Assembly: GCA_021741355.1 (NCBI GenBank)
Contig: JAIOXZ010000001.1
Location: forward strand, 186,001-250,000
Source of the DNA: Caulobacter sp.
GTDB lineage: Bacteria > Pseudomonadota > Alphaproteobacteria > Caulobacterales > Caulobacteraceae
Reading direction: 5' to 3'
DNA: 64,000 bases
A program made the translations under genes and the position numbers. Positions 51,021 through 61,310 of the stretch are shown here, piece by piece. How positions within the stretch are numbered: the first letter of the stretch is position 1; the number at the start of each line of letters is the position of its first letter. Under the pieces are notes generated by a model that made no database searches, was not told the origin of the DNA, and saw nothing but the letters and a program-made list of their open reading frames with translations.

Positions 51021-51114
51021 GTGCACCCCCCAAACGCACGACGCCCTGCGAGCGGACTCGCAGGGCGCCAACGCTTTCCCCAGACTGTACGCGGGGTCCC
51101 TTACGCTACGCGGG

Positions 51115-52560
51115 TTACGACCGGGGCTCCGACTCCGCCTCGGCTACTTCCTCGTCCTCGTCGTCCAGCGGGGCGCCGAGGAATTTGTTCAGGCCGGTCC
51201 AGACCGAGAAGCCGGTCATACCGATGCCGACGAAAGACAGCAGCCAGCCGAGATTGCTGACGCTGAGCGGGCCGTCGCCGGCGCCGGCGGTGAAGCCGAC
51301 GGCCATGCCGCCGGCCATCAGGGCGATGCCGCCCACGCCGGTCAGGATCAGCGGAAGGCCTTCGATGCGAACGGGCTCGGTCGGGGCGTCGTCGAACGCC
51401 GGGTCAAAGCCGCCGAGCGCCATTTCGTCCTGCTGCACCAGGCGACGGACATAGTCCTCGCTGACCAGCGGTCGGGCCGGCGCGCCTTCGAGCACCATGC
51501 CGGACGGCGCGACGTCGAACAGGCCGGGGCCGGACTCGTTGGCCGGCTCCGGCAGGTCCACGCGCAGGGCGTCCTCCGGCGAGCGCTCGATGGAGACTTC
51601 CGGCGCCGGCGTCAGGGTGAAGGCGGCGTCGGGGTTGGTCGCATAGGCCAGGCTGGAACCGAGCACGATCGGCGCGGGTTGCGGATAGGTGTCCTGTGGC
51701 TGGGGCGTCCAGGCGTCCTGCGGCGCAACCTCGGCGGCTGTTTCGACGACCGGGTCGTAGACGGGTTCGGGCGCGGGCTGCGGATAGGGTTCAGGCGCGG
51801 GCTCGGCCTGGACGGCCTCAACCACGGGCTCCGGCTCGGGCGCCACAGGAGCGACCGCCTCCGGCGTCGTCTCGGGCAGCAGCTGTTCCAGGCGCGCGCC
51901 GACGCCGGCGGCGGCGATCTCGCTGGCCAGTGGGGCCTCCGGCCGGGGCTCGGGTTGCGGCTGCGGGGTCTGGTCGCGCTCGACGCTGGTGCGCTCGCCG
52001 GTCAGCGAAGCCTTGACCGCCGTCGGGGCCTGGCGCGGCACGGCATTGACCGCATCATAGTCGACCTTGGGCGCCAGCACCGGCGACGGGGCGGGAATCC
52101 AGCCGTTGGCCGGGGTCAGGAACAGGGTCTTCTCGGCGGCGCGGCGACGGACCAGGGCGTCGATGACGATCCGCTCGCCCTCGAAGTCGGCCTTGCGCCA
52201 CATCTCCATGGCGCAGGCGGCCTGCAGCATCTGGCCTTCATTGACCCGGCGCAGCACCGACGAGCGGCGGAAGTTGTCGACGCCGATGTTGAAGGCGAAG
52301 CAGCAGAGCGAGTCGAACTGGTTCTGCGTCAGCGGCGTGTAGCTGTGCTCGTTGACCGCATGCGCCACGGCGATGAGGTCGTACATCAGCAGGGCTTCTG
52401 CATCAGCCGGAGACACCTCGGCGCCCTGACGGGCGGTCAGGGTGTGGCCGTAGCCGATCGTCCAGCGTCCGTCAGGGAGCTGGGCGGCCCGTTGGCGATA
52501 GCCCTCGAACGTCTTGATCAGTTCGATGGCTGCGCGGGAGACCTGGTGGCGGGGTTTCAT
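51115..52560 (-). CDS. spmX: Stalked-pole localisation factor SpmX (degenerate muramidase, two TM)
   Basis: In Caulobacter, SpmX recruits and activates the kinase DivJ at the stalked pole. The 481-residue protein has an N-terminal GH24 (phage lysozyme) domain (about 1-150; catalytic Glu in 'LIKTFEGYR', 'WTIGYGHT'), a long Pro/Glu/Ala-rich acidic middle (about 160-400), and two membrane helices near the C-terminus ('LPLILTGVGGIALMAGGMA', 'LSFVGIGMTGFSVWTGL') followed by an acidic tail. No signal peptide is present, so the muramidase domain is cytoplasmic. The position of the catalytic Asp (six before the Thr) holds Leu ('AQLPDGRWT'), consistent with the known detoxified SpmX domain. ATG 52560 is the natural start. 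Confidence 0.9.
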   Translation of the reverse strand: MKPRHQVSRAAIELIKTFEGYRQRAAQLPDGRWTIGYGHTLTARQGAEVSPADAEALLMYDLIAVAHAVNEHSYTPLTQNQFDSLCCFAFNIGVDNFRRSSVLRRVNEGQMLQAACAMEMWRKADFEGERIVIDALVRRRAAEKTLFLTPANGWIPAPSPVLAPKVDYDAVNAVPRQAPTAVKASLTGERTSVERDQTPQPQPEPRPEAPLASEIAAAGVGARLEQLLPETTPEAVAPVAPEPEPVVEAVQAEPAPEPYPQPAPEPVYDPVVETAAEVAPQDAWTPQPQDTYPQPAPIVLGSSLAYATNPDAAFTLTPAPEVSIERSPEDALRVDLPEPANESGPGLFDVAPSGMVLEGAPARPLVSEDYVRRLVQQDEMALGGFDPAFDDAPTEPVRIEGLPLILTGVGGIALMAGGMAVGFTAGAGDGPLSVSNLGWLLSFVGIGMTGFSVWTGLNKFLGAPLDDEDEEVAEAESEPRS

Positions 52561-52690
52561 CGGCCTTCTTGATCCGAAATGAGACAGACGGGGCTGCGTT
52601 CCATCCCACTCCCGCAAGAGGGATGCCGAACGCCGCCTGAACTCCCGCTGAACGGGAATGCCTGACGATTGTCCGGGCCGGCGGCCCCGA

Positions 52691-54139
52691 TCAGAGGAGG
52701 ATGAGCGCCGCCAGACCCAGGAAGGACAGGAAGCCGGTGAAATCGGTCACAAACGTGACGAACACCGAAGAGGACACCGCCGGGTCGCGTTCCAGCCTGT
52801 CCAGCGCCAGCGGCACCAGAATCCCGGCGAGGGACGCGACGAACAGATTGATCACCAGCGCCAGGGCGATGGTCAGGCACAGCATCGGGTCGCGGAAGAA
52901 GACAAAGGTCGCCGCGGCCATGATGGCGGCCAGCACCCCGCCGTTGACCAGGCCCACGGTCATTTCCCGCAGGATGATGCGCACCGTGTTGGAGGCGTTC
53001 AGTTCGCGGCTGGCCAGGGCGCGCACGGCCACGGCCAGGGTCTGGGTGCCGGCGTTGCCGCCGAGCGAGGCGACCACCGGCATCAGGATGGCCAGGGTCA
53101 GGACCTTGGCGATCTCGGCCTGGAAGGCGCCGATGACGCTGGCCGCCAGCGCCGCCGTCAGGGTGTTGACCACCAGCCAGGGCAGGCGCGACTTCGCCAC
53201 GTCCCAGACGCCGGCGTCGCGGCCGGCGTCGCTCACCCCGGCGAGGGCCAGGATGTCCTCCTCGGACTCCTCCTGGATGACCCCGACGATGTCGTCGACG
53301 GTGATCTGGCCGACCAGCCGGCCGCCGGCGTCGACCACCGGGGCGCTGATCAGGTGGTACTTGTCGAAGATGTAGGCGACCTCCTCCTGGTCCATGTCGA
53401 CGGTGATGTCGGTCACCGGCTCCATGATCTCGGCCAGGGTCGTCTCGCGCCGGGCGCGCAACAGCTGGCTGATCGGCGCCGCGCCGATCGGCCGGTAGGC
53501 CGGGTCGACGATGTAGATGTCGAAGAACAGCTCGGGCAGCTCGTCGCCGGCCTGCCGGACGTGGTCGATCGTCTGGCCGACGGTCCAGAACTGCGGCGCG
53601 GCCAGCACTTCGCGCTGCATCAGGCGGCCGGCGGTCTCGTCCTCGTAGGCCAGGCTGCTCTCGATCGCCGCCCGGTCCTCCGCGCCCATCGCGGCCAGCA
53701 CCTGGGCGCGCTTCTCGCCCGCCAGGTCATCGACGACGTCAGCGGCGTCGTCCGAATCGAGTTCCTCGAGCGCCCGGGCCAGCGCGGTCGGATGGACCGT
53801 CTCCAGGACCTCCTCGCGCAGGTTGTCGTCGAGCTCGGACAGCACCTCGGCGAGGGTTTCGGAATCGAGGCAGGGAATGATCTCCTCGCGGTAGTCCGCG
53901 TTGAGAAAGCCCATCAGGTCGGCCACGTCCTCGGACCGGAGCGCCCCGACCAGCTCGCGCAGGCGCTCGGCGTCGCCGCGGTCGGCGGCGTCGATGACCA
54001 TGTCCACGTAGGCGGGATTGAGGGCGTAGTCGTCGCCGAGCGCGAGATCCTCGAGATCCTCGGGCGGGGCGGCGGTTTCAGGGGCTGCAGGGATCGAGAG
54101 GTTATTCTCCTCGAACAGGTCGGCTTTATCCCGGGTCAT
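52691..54139 (-). CDS. mgtE: Magnesium transporter MgtE
   Basis: A 482-residue Mg2+ channel of the inner membrane. The order is the MgtE N-domain (about 55-165, Asp/Glu-rich superhelix), two CBS domains (about 170-300, 'AGRLMQREVLAAP', 'LISAPVVDAGGRLVGQITVDD') that sense Mg2+, and five membrane helices with the pore-forming 'MPVVASLGGNAGTQTLAVAVR' region near 372. Length and architecture are normal. It is transcribed on the same strand as, and 130 bp before, spmX. Confidence 0.96.
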   Translation of the reverse strand: MTRDKADLFEENNLSIPAAPETAAPPEDLEDLALGDDYALNPAYVDMVIDAADRGDAERLRELVGALRSEDVADLMGFLNADYREEIIPCLDSETLAEVLSELDDNLREEVLETVHPTALARALEELDSDDAADVVDDLAGEKRAQVLAAMGAEDRAAIESSLAYEDETAGRLMQREVLAAPQFWTVGQTIDHVRQAGDELPELFFDIYIVDPAYRPIGAAPISQLLRARRETTLAEIMEPVTDITVDMDQEEVAYIFDKYHLISAPVVDAGGRLVGQITVDDIVGVIQEESEEDILALAGVSDAGRDAGVWDVAKSRLPWLVVNTLTAALAASVIGAFQAEIAKVLTLAILMPVVASLGGNAGTQTLAVAVRALASRELNASNTVRIILREMTVGLVNGGVLAAIMAAATFVFFRDPMLCLTIALALVINLFVASLAGILVPLALDRLERDPAVSSSVFVTFVTDFTGFLSFLGLAALILL

Positions 54140-54196
54140 GTCGGGGCCTCCTGAATGAAGAGATCAATCCTGCAGTGTTTCTTGCCTCTGATTCAC

Positions 54197-54283
54197 TGGT
54201 GCGGTCGAGAAGACTCGAACTTCCACTCCGGTTAGGGAACAGCGACCTCAACGCTGCGCGTCTACCAATTCCGCCACGACCGC
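54197..54283 (-). tRNA. tRNA-Leu (anticodon GAG)
   Basis: An 87-nt tRNA on the minus strand, with acceptor stem GCGGTCG pairing CGACCGC, discriminator A and encoded CCA. The D-loop GGCGGAATTGGTAGACGCG is typical of leucine tRNAs, the anticodon loop is TTGAGGT (anticodon GAG) in a CAGCG/CGCTG stem, there is an extended variable arm, and the T-loop is GTTCGAGTC. It decodes CUC and CUU. Confidence 0.95.
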
Positions 54284-54345
54284 CCGTGGTGAGGCGCGGC
54301 AGGTAGCAAAAGCCGCGAAGAATGGGAAGGGGCGATGTTTCCGAA

Positions 54346-54423
54346 GGGGACATGTACCGCGGGTACGTGTCCCCGATGTCCACCGGTGCAGGTCGGGGAC
54401 ACGTACCCGCGGTACATGTCCCC
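54346..54423. repeat. GGGGACATGTACC paired hairpins before msrB 3' end
   Basis: Two hairpins GGGGACATGTACC...GTCCCC (54346-54374) and GGGGACACGTACC...GTCCCC (54395-54423) are an inverted pair like the element at 35884, with a 20-bp spacer that is itself partly palindromic (CCACCGGTG). It lies seven bases beyond the msrB stop. Confidence 0.88.
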
Positions 54424-54429
54424 TATTGG

Positions 54430-54903
54430 CTAGAACGCGTCCCCTCGCCCGAGTGGATCCGGCAGCGCTTCGCCGTCGCCGACGAAGGTCAGGGAAATCG
54501 AGTTGATGCAGTAGCGCAGGCGGGTCGGCGGGGGGCCGTCGGGGAAGACGTGGCCCTGGTGGCTGCCGCAGCGGGCGCAGAGGGTCTCGATCCGCAGCAT
54601 GCCGTAGCTGGTGTCGCGCACCTCGCCGACGTGGGCCGGGTCGTAGGGCGCATAGAAGCTCGGCCAGCCCGTGCCGCTCTCGAACTTGGTCTCGAACCGG
54701 AACAGCGGCAGGCCGCAGAGGCGGCAGCAATAGGCGCCGGGGCGCTTCTCGCCGAGCAGGCCGCCGCAGAACGGCGCCTCCGTGCCGTGATGCAGCAGGA
54801 CCTCGGCCTCCTCGCGGGTCAGATCGGCCTCCAGCGTCGCGCGCTCGGCCTCCGTGGGCGGGGTGAGGTCAAAGCCGGCGGCGGATATGGCGGTCTGGGT
54901 CAT
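54430..54903 (-). CDS. msrB: Peptide-methionine (R)-S-oxide reductase
   Basis: MsrB repairs oxidised methionine (R-sulfoxide) in proteins. The 157-residue protein has two zinc CxxC motifs ('CCRLCG', '[13 protein letters not shown]'), '[13 protein letters not shown]' near 78, and the catalytic Cys in '[13 protein letters not shown]' near 137. There is no signal peptide, so it is cytoplasmic. The ATG at 54903 is used; a longer open frame upstream is non-coding and antisense to other genes. Confidence 0.95.
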   Translation of the reverse strand: MTQTAISAAGFDLTPPTEAERATLEADLTREEAEVLLHHGTEAPFCGGLLGEKRPGAYCCRLCGLPLFRFETKFESGTGWPSFYAPYDPAHVGEVRDTSYGMLRIETLCARCGSHQGHVFPDGPPPTRLRYCINSISLTFVGDGEALPDPLGRGDAF

Positions 54904-54954
54904 GCGTGCCAATGTAAGGGCGGACCGACCACGCCGAAAGAGAGAGGACTCCCC

Positions 54955-55275
54955 ATGCTGACCGCCACGACCCCGTCCATCGCCGAACGCCCGACCCGCC
55001 AGACCCTGGGCGTGGTGTCCGGCGAGGTGATCCTCGGCGCCAACATCTTCCGCGACCTGTTCGCCGGCATCCGCGACATCGTCGGCGGACGGGCGGCGAG
55101 CTATGAGTCGGTGCTGCGCCAGGCCCGCGAGGGCGCGATGAAGGAAATGATCGACGAAGCGACGAAGCAGGGCGCCGACGCCGTGGTCGGCATCGACATC
55201 GACTACGAGACCCTGGGCGCCAACAACGGCATGCTGATGGTCACGGCCACCGGCACGGCGGTGAAGCTGGGCTGA
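54955..55275 (+). CDS. YbjQ/UPF0145 family protein
   Basis: A 106-residue cytoplasmic protein of the YbjQ (UPF0145) family, which forms pentameric rings of unknown function. Motifs: '[20 protein letters not shown]', '[19 protein letters not shown]', '[19 protein letters not shown]' and '[11 protein letters not shown]'. It is divergent from msrB and is followed after 27 bp by an SDR gene. Confidence 0.92.
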   Translation: MLTATTPSIAERPTRQTLGVVSGEVILGANIFRDLFAGIRDIVGGRAASYESVLRQAREGAMKEMIDEATKQGADAVVGIDIDYETLGANNGMLMVTATGTAVKLG

Positions 55276-55302
55276 CGCCGTCGCCGCCCTAGATGGCGGC
55301 GG

Positions 55303-56031
55303 ATGACAGACGCCCCTCCCCCTGAAGGCTGCGCCGTGGTGATCGGCGCGACGGGCGGCATCGGCCGGGCGCTGACGCAGCAGATCGTCGCGAGCGGGCG
55401 GTTCCGCGCGGTCCATGCGTTGAGCCGGTCGGGAGACGGCGCGCCGGACGGGTCGACCGGCGGCCGGATCGATCTTGAGGACGAGGCGTCGATCGCAGAG
55501 GCCGCCGCGCGCCTGTACGCTCCACCCAGGCTGGTCATCGTCGCCAGCGGGCGACTGCACGGCGCCGGTCTGGCGCCGGAAAAGGCGCTGCGGATGCTGG
55601 ACCCGGCGGCGATGCATCAGGCGTTCGCGATCAACACGGTCGGCCCGGCGCTCGTGGCCAAGCACTTCACACCGCTGTTTCCGCGCGAGGGCCTGTCGGT
55701 GTTCGCGGCGCTGTCGGCGCGCGTGGGCAGCATCAGCGACAACCGGCTGGGCGGCTGGCACAGCTATCGGGCGTCCAAGGCGGCGCTGAACATGCTGATC
55801 GCCACCATCGCCATCGAACTGGCGCGGACACGGCCTGCGGCGCTGTGCGTCGGTCTGCACCCCGGGACCGTCGACACGGGCCTGAGCAAGCCCTTTCAGA
55901 GCGGCGTTCCGGACGAGCGGCTGTTCACCGCCGATCACAGCGCCGACCGGCTGCTGCAGGTGATCGACGGCCTGACGCCCGCCGACAGCGGCGGCGTGTT
56001 CGCCTGGGACGGCGCCAGAATTCCCGCCTGA
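55303..56031 (+). CDS. Short-chain dehydrogenase/reductase (C-factor-like)
   Basis: A 242-residue Rossmann oxidoreductase. It has the nucleotide motif 'VVIGATGGIGRAL' near residue 12, 'LVIVASGRLHGAG', the catalytic Ser region 'ALSARVGSISDN' and the Y-x3-K pair in 'SYRASKAALNMLI' near 155. It resembles C-factor (CsgA)-type short-chain dehydrogenases. The substrate is unknown. It lies in a run with ybjQ and pccA on the same strand. Confidence 0.9.
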   Translation: MTDAPPPEGCAVVIGATGGIGRALTQQIVASGRFRAVHALSRSGDGAPDGSTGGRIDLEDEASIAEAAARLYAPPRLVIVASGRLHGAGLAPEKALRMLDPAAMHQAFAINTVGPALVAKHFTPLFPREGLSVFAALSARVGSISDNRLGGWHSYRASKAALNMLIATIAIELARTRPAALCVGLHPGTVDTGLSKPFQSGVPDERLFTADHSADRLLQVIDGLTPADSGGVFAWDGARIPA

Positions 56032-56135
56032 GCCGCGGAACCCGCTCCGGGCGACGTTGCGGCGCCGTTGCCAACGCGACCCACGCGGGCTAACCCGGCC
56101 CGGCAAAATCGTGCGTGAGGGGCGTGACCAGGCCG

Positions 56136-58126
<1,991 letters not shown>

Positions 58127-58127
<1 letters not shown>

Positions 58128-58642
58128 TGACGCCGGTCCAGACCCTGTTCGGGTTCAAGGGGCGCATCCGTCGCAAAGACTGGTGGCTGTGGGTGATCGG
58201 GCTGGCGGTTGCCCATGTCGCCGTCGCCGCGCTGATCAGCCTTGGGCTGGGTCTGGATGTCTTTGCCGCCGAAAGTCCACTGAGCACGCTGTTTGGGGCG
58301 GCGCGGCGGCTGCCTCTGTGGGCGGCTGTGCCGTTCGAGCTGCTCTTCCTGTGGCCGACGACGGCGCTGGGCGTGAAGCGGCTGCAGGATCGCAACGTCC
58401 CCGGCTGGCCCGTCGCGGTCTTCTACGCCGTGGCGCTGGTGATGGGCTTCTTCGCCCGCCAGGACGGCGGCGCCGCAGCCGGCAAGTTCGGCGGTGCGGG
58501 CGGGCTGCTGCTGCTGTCGTTCAACCTCGTCTACCTGGCCGTGGCGATCGGGTTTCTGGTGACGCTGGGCTTCCTCGCCGGGACGCCCGGCGACAACCGG
58601 TTCGGGCCCTCGCCGAAGGCCGAGCCGGCGTCCGCCGAATAA
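58127..58642 (+). CDS. DUF805 membrane protein (first of three)
   Basis: A 171-residue inner-membrane protein with about four hydrophobic helices and the DUF805 landmarks: 'FGFKGRIRRKDWWLW' at the N-terminus, 'ALGVKRLQDRNVPGW' in the middle and 'GTPGDNRFGPSP' at the C-terminus. Function is unknown. Its ATG shares a base with the pccA stop (TGATG), so it is coupled to pccA; this is unusual, because DUF805 has no known link with carboxylases. Confidence 0.88.
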
Positions 58643-58709
58643 TTCACCCCCTCAAGCGAACCGAACGCCGGTCTGCCGCGTTGATCCTGCGATGGCGGGA
58701 GGCATTCGC

Positions 58710-59135
58710 ATGGCGCTTTGGGACCTCTATCGTTTTGACGGCCGGATCGGACGGCTGTCGTTCGCCCTCACGCAGATCGGGGTGTTCACCGCCAGCTATG
58801 TGCTGACCTTCCTGATGATCATCTTCAGCGGCGCCGGTGACGAAACCGCCGCCGGCATCACCTGGGCCGACCAGGCGGGCGTGGGCCTGGCCATCGCCTT
58901 CCTGCTGCTGAACGGAGCCTGGATCAGCCTGGCGGCGTCGATCAAGCGCTGCCACGATCGCGATCTGAGCGGCTGGATGCTGCTGTTCGTCTTCCCGCCC
59001 CTGCTCGGCCAGCTGTGGCTGGTGCTCAGCCTGGTCACCGGCGAGGGCACAAGCGGCCGCAATCGCTTCGGCGCGCGCGAGCCGATGCTCGTCGACTGGA
59101 GCGGCGACCTTTCGCAGCGCCGCGCTCTCGCCTAG
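58710..59135 (+). CDS. DUF805 membrane protein (second of three)
   Basis: A 141-residue paralogue with the same landmarks: 'YRFDGRIGRLSFALTQ', 'SIKRCHDRDLSGWML' and 'GRNRFGAREP'. There are about three hydrophobic helices. ATG 58710 is preferred over 58692, because the family N-terminus begins there. It lies 67 bp after the first copy. Confidence 0.88.
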   Translation: MALWDLYRFDGRIGRLSFALTQIGVFTASYVLTFLMIIFSGAGDETAAGITWADQAGVGLAIAFLLLNGAWISLAASIKRCHDRDLSGWMLLFVFPPLLGQLWLVLSLVTGEGTSGRNRFGAREPMLVDWSGDLSQRRALA

Positions 59136-59184
59136 ATAGGGTCTACAAGACCCTGCCTTTCGAGAGTCGGAGCGAGCAAACCCC

Positions 59185-59589
59185 ATGAGCGGCCAGATCG
59201 ACTGGGCGGAGCTGTTCTTCTCCTCGACGGGCCGCGTGGCGCGGACGCCGTTCCTGATCGCCGCCGCCGTGCTGATCGCCATCGCAATGGTCTATGAGGC
59301 CTCGATGCCGCCCGGCGTTCACTGGCTGACCGGCTGGTTCGTCTATCCGGGCCTGCTGTTCTCCGGCGCCTGCGTGCTGTCCAAGCGTCTGCATGACCGG
59401 GGGCGGTCCGGCTGGATCGCGGCGATCATCATCCTCGCCCTGATCGTGGCCTGGCCGATTCCGGCCGGATTCCTCGACTTCGCCTTCTCGCTGGTCATCC
59501 TGTGGGCCGCCGTCGAGCTGGGCGTGCTGTCCGGCGAGCAGGGCGCCAACCGCTACGGACCCAATCCCGTCAAAGCCGTCACCGTTTAG
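59185..59589 (+). CDS. DUF805 membrane protein (third of three)
   Basis: A 134-residue paralogue: 'FFSSTGRVARTPFLI', 'LSKRLHDRGRSGWIA' and 'GANRYGPNP'. Like its neighbours it has three to four membrane helices and no known function. The three copies are divergent in sequence, so the triplication is old. A small exported protein gene follows after 14 bp. Confidence 0.87.
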   Translation: MSGQIDWAELFFSSTGRVARTPFLIAAAVLIAIAMVYEASMPPGVHWLTGWFVYPGLLFSGACVLSKRLHDRGRSGWIAAIIILALIVAWPIPAGFLDFAFSLVILWAAVELGVLSGEQGANRYGPNPVKAVTV

Positions 59590-59603
59590 GAGCGTTTTTC
59601 CGC

Positions 59604-59963
59604 ATGCGCGCTGTCTTCGCCTTCGCCGCCATTCTGGCGCTGTCGACCCCGGCCCTCGCCGCCGAGGCCATTCCGCCCGAAGCCCAGCCCGGCATCGATG
59701 CGGTCAAGGGCATGCTCAAGAGCACCAAGTCGGTCAGCTTCCGCAAGATCAAGGTCAACGCCGCCGGCGACGTCTGCGCGCTGGTGACGCCCACTGCGTC
59801 GAGCGACGACATCGCCTTCGTCTGGACCAAGGCCACGGGCAACGTCTGGATCAACGAGTCGCCGGACTACGGCTATTCCGAGTTCGTCTGGGGCAACCCG
59901 CGCCTGCAGCGCTCGACCGAGCGGCCACTGTATCAGGCCTGGAAGGCCTGCCAGAAGGGGTAG
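59604..59963 (+). CDS. Exported hypothetical protein
   Basis: A 119-residue protein with a signal peptide ('VFAFAAILALSTPALA') and a small mature domain with 'SVSFRKIKVNAAGDVCALV', 'DIAFVWTKATGNVWINES' and 'YQAWKACQKG'; two Cys could form a disulfide. It is probably periplasmic; function is unknown. Its ATG lies 14 bp after the third DUF805 gene, suggesting cotranscription, and a palindromic repeat follows. Confidence 0.75.
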   Translation: MRAVFAFAAILALSTPALAAEAIPPEAQPGIDAVKGMLKSTKSVSFRKIKVNAAGDVCALVTPTASSDDIAFVWTKATGNVWINESPDYGYSEFVWGNPRLQRSTERPLYQAWKACQKG

Positions 59964-59970
59964 GCTGATA

Positions 59971-60105
59971 TCCTTCTCCCGGAGGGAGAAGGTGTCGGGT
60001 GGAACCCGACGGATGAGGGTTTACGGGGCGACCGCGAAGGCGCCGTAACCCCTCACCCTCCCGTCGCGATGCGCCGGGCCCCTCCCTCTCCCTGCGGGAG
60101 AGGGT
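59971..60105. repeat. Palindromic repeat overlapping the lipB 3' end
   Basis: CCTTCTCCCGGAGGGAGAAGG opens the element (a self-complementary hairpin, read here as two short arms), and CCCTCCCTCTCCCTGCGGGA lies in the other half. The segment GTAACCCCTCACCCTCCCGT is identical to the copy inside mccA. The lipB stop codon (60053-60055) and its last 17 codons lie in it. Confidence 0.85.
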
Positions 60106-60823
60106 CGTCCACCACCGCCCCGAACACGCCCTCGAACGCGGCCCGCAGCGCGGCGTCGGCTTCGTCCATGGTCACCGGCAAGCCCTGATCGACGAGACTG
60201 GTGACGCCGTGGTCGGTGACCCCGCAGGGGACGATGCCGCCGAAGTGGTCCAGGTCCGGCTCGACGTTCAGGCTGATCCCGTGAAAGCTGACCCAGCGGC
60301 GCAGCTTGACGCCGATGGCGGCGATCTTGTCCTCGCGCGACCAGCCGGGCCCTTTGCGCTCGACCCAGACACCGACGCGGCCGTCGCGGACCTGGCCCTC
60401 GAGATTGAACGACGCCAGCGCCTCGATCACCCAGGCCTCCAGCGCCGCGACAAAGGCGCGCACGTCCTTCGTGCGCTTGCCCAGATCGAGCATCACATAG
60501 GCCACCCGCTGGCCGGGGCCGTGGTAGGTGTACTGCCCCCCTCGCCCGCTCTCGAACACCGGGAAGCGGTCAGGATCGATCAGGTCCGCGGATTTGGCCG
60601 AGACACCGGCGGTGTAGAGCGGCGGGTGTTCCAGCAGCCAGACCAGCTCGCCCGCCTCGCCCTTCGCGATGGCTTCGGCGCGAGCCTCCATCGCCGCCAC
60701 GGCGTCGGGATAGGCCACCGGCGTGCGTGACACCGCCCAGCCGGCCGGCAATCCGTCGGCCCGGCCGAAAAGAGGCGTCGCGGGGGGCGGCAAGGCCCCG
60801 GGATTTAACGGCTGATCAAGCAT
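60053..60823 (-). CDS. lipB: Octanoyltransferase LipB with repeat-derived C-terminus
   Basis: LipB moves the octanoyl group from acyl carrier protein to lipoyl domains, the first step of lipoate synthesis. The 256-residue protein has '[16 protein letters not shown]', '[20 protein letters not shown]' near 93, the Lys in '[18 protein letters not shown]' near 170, and the Cys in '[13 protein letters not shown]' near 195. Both members of the Lys/Cys dyad are present. The last 17 residues (from about 240, '[16 protein letters not shown]') come from the palindromic repeat and are probably a dispensable extension. ATG 60823 is the preferred start. Confidence 0.93.
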   Translation of the reverse strand: MLDQPLNPGALPPPATPLFGRADGLPAGWAVSRTPVAYPDAVAAMEARAEAIAKGEAGELVWLLEHPPLYTAGVSAKSADLIDPDRFPVFESGRGGQYTYHGPGQRVAYVMLDLGKRTKDVRAFVAALEAWVIEALASFNLEGQVRDGRVGVWVERKGPGWSREDKIAAIGVKLRRWVSFHGISLNVEPDLDHFGGIVPCGVTDHGVTSLVDQGLPVTMDEADAALRAAFEGVFGAVVDDPLPQGEGGARRIATGG

Positions 60824-60875
60824 GAGGCCCCAATGTGGCGTGTCGGCGCTCATTGCGCGAGGGGCCAAGCAGTTC

Positions 60876-61130
60876 GTGAGTCAGGTTCAGTCGGTCAACG
60901 TCGAGATTTCCGTGGTCCTGGGGCGCTCGACGCTCCCCATGTCACAGCTGCTGCGCATGGGTCGCGGAGCGGTGATCCCGCTCGACGCCAAGGCCAGCGA
61001 CGAGGTCTGGATCCTGGCCAACAACCACCCGGTGGCCCGCGGCGAAATCCAGATCAACGACGACAAGATCAGCATCGCCGTCACCCGCGCCGCCGACGTC
61101 TACGACTTCATGGCCGGCGGGACGACGTAG
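60876..61130 (+). CDS. Lone FliN/SpoA-domain protein
   Basis: An 84-residue protein consisting only of a SpoA (FliN C-terminal) domain: '[20 protein letters not shown]', '[14 protein letters not shown]', '[20 protein letters not shown]'. FliN builds the flagellar switch C-ring; this protein may be a FliN or an accessory SpoA protein. No other flagellar gene is in the window. The start is uncertain: GTG 60876 has a GAGGGG ribosome site, but GTG 60840 and ATG 60822 are in frame and the latter overlaps the divergent lipB start. Confidence 0.75.
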   Translation: MSQVQSVNVEISVVLGRSTLPMSQLLRMGRGAVIPLDAKASDEVWILANNHPVARGEIQINDDKISIAVTRAADVYDFMAGGTT

Positions 61131-61294
61131 CGGGCTTTCCGGGCCGCTTTCAGCCAGGCCAGCGCCTGGTTGGCCAGAGCCAGACGCTCCACCACCCGCA
61201 GTTCCAGCAACGTCATCTGCAGTTCGGTGTTCTCGGCGGTCGCCTGATCGATCAGGGCCGCGAAGGCGTTTCGGCTGAGGCGGGGCTTGGTCAT
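61100..61294 (-). CDS. Small hypothetical protein, convergent overlap with SpoA gene
   Basis: A 64-residue basic, Ala/Leu-rich helical protein ('ENTELQMTLLELRVVERLAL' suggests a coiled coil). The ATG at 61294 has an AGGAG ribosome site about six bases upstream, which argues for reality. Its 3' end overlaps the SpoA-protein gene by 31 bases on the opposite strand. No family is recognised. Confidence 0.5.
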   Translation of the reverse strand: MTKPRLSRNAFAALIDQATAENTELQMTLLELRVVERLALANQALAWLKAARKARYVVPPAMKS

Positions 61295-61310
61295 TGAGGG
61301 CTCCTGGCTT

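Noticed and set aside
51115-52560. Prophage endolysin
   Set aside because: No phage structural, holin or integrase genes are nearby, the catalytic Asp is lost, and the long Pro-rich linker plus two C-terminal membrane helices match SpmX.
54197-54283. Attachment site (att) at the tRNA-Leu gene
   Set aside because: No integrase gene, no direct repeat of the tRNA 3' end and no foreign block next to it within the window.
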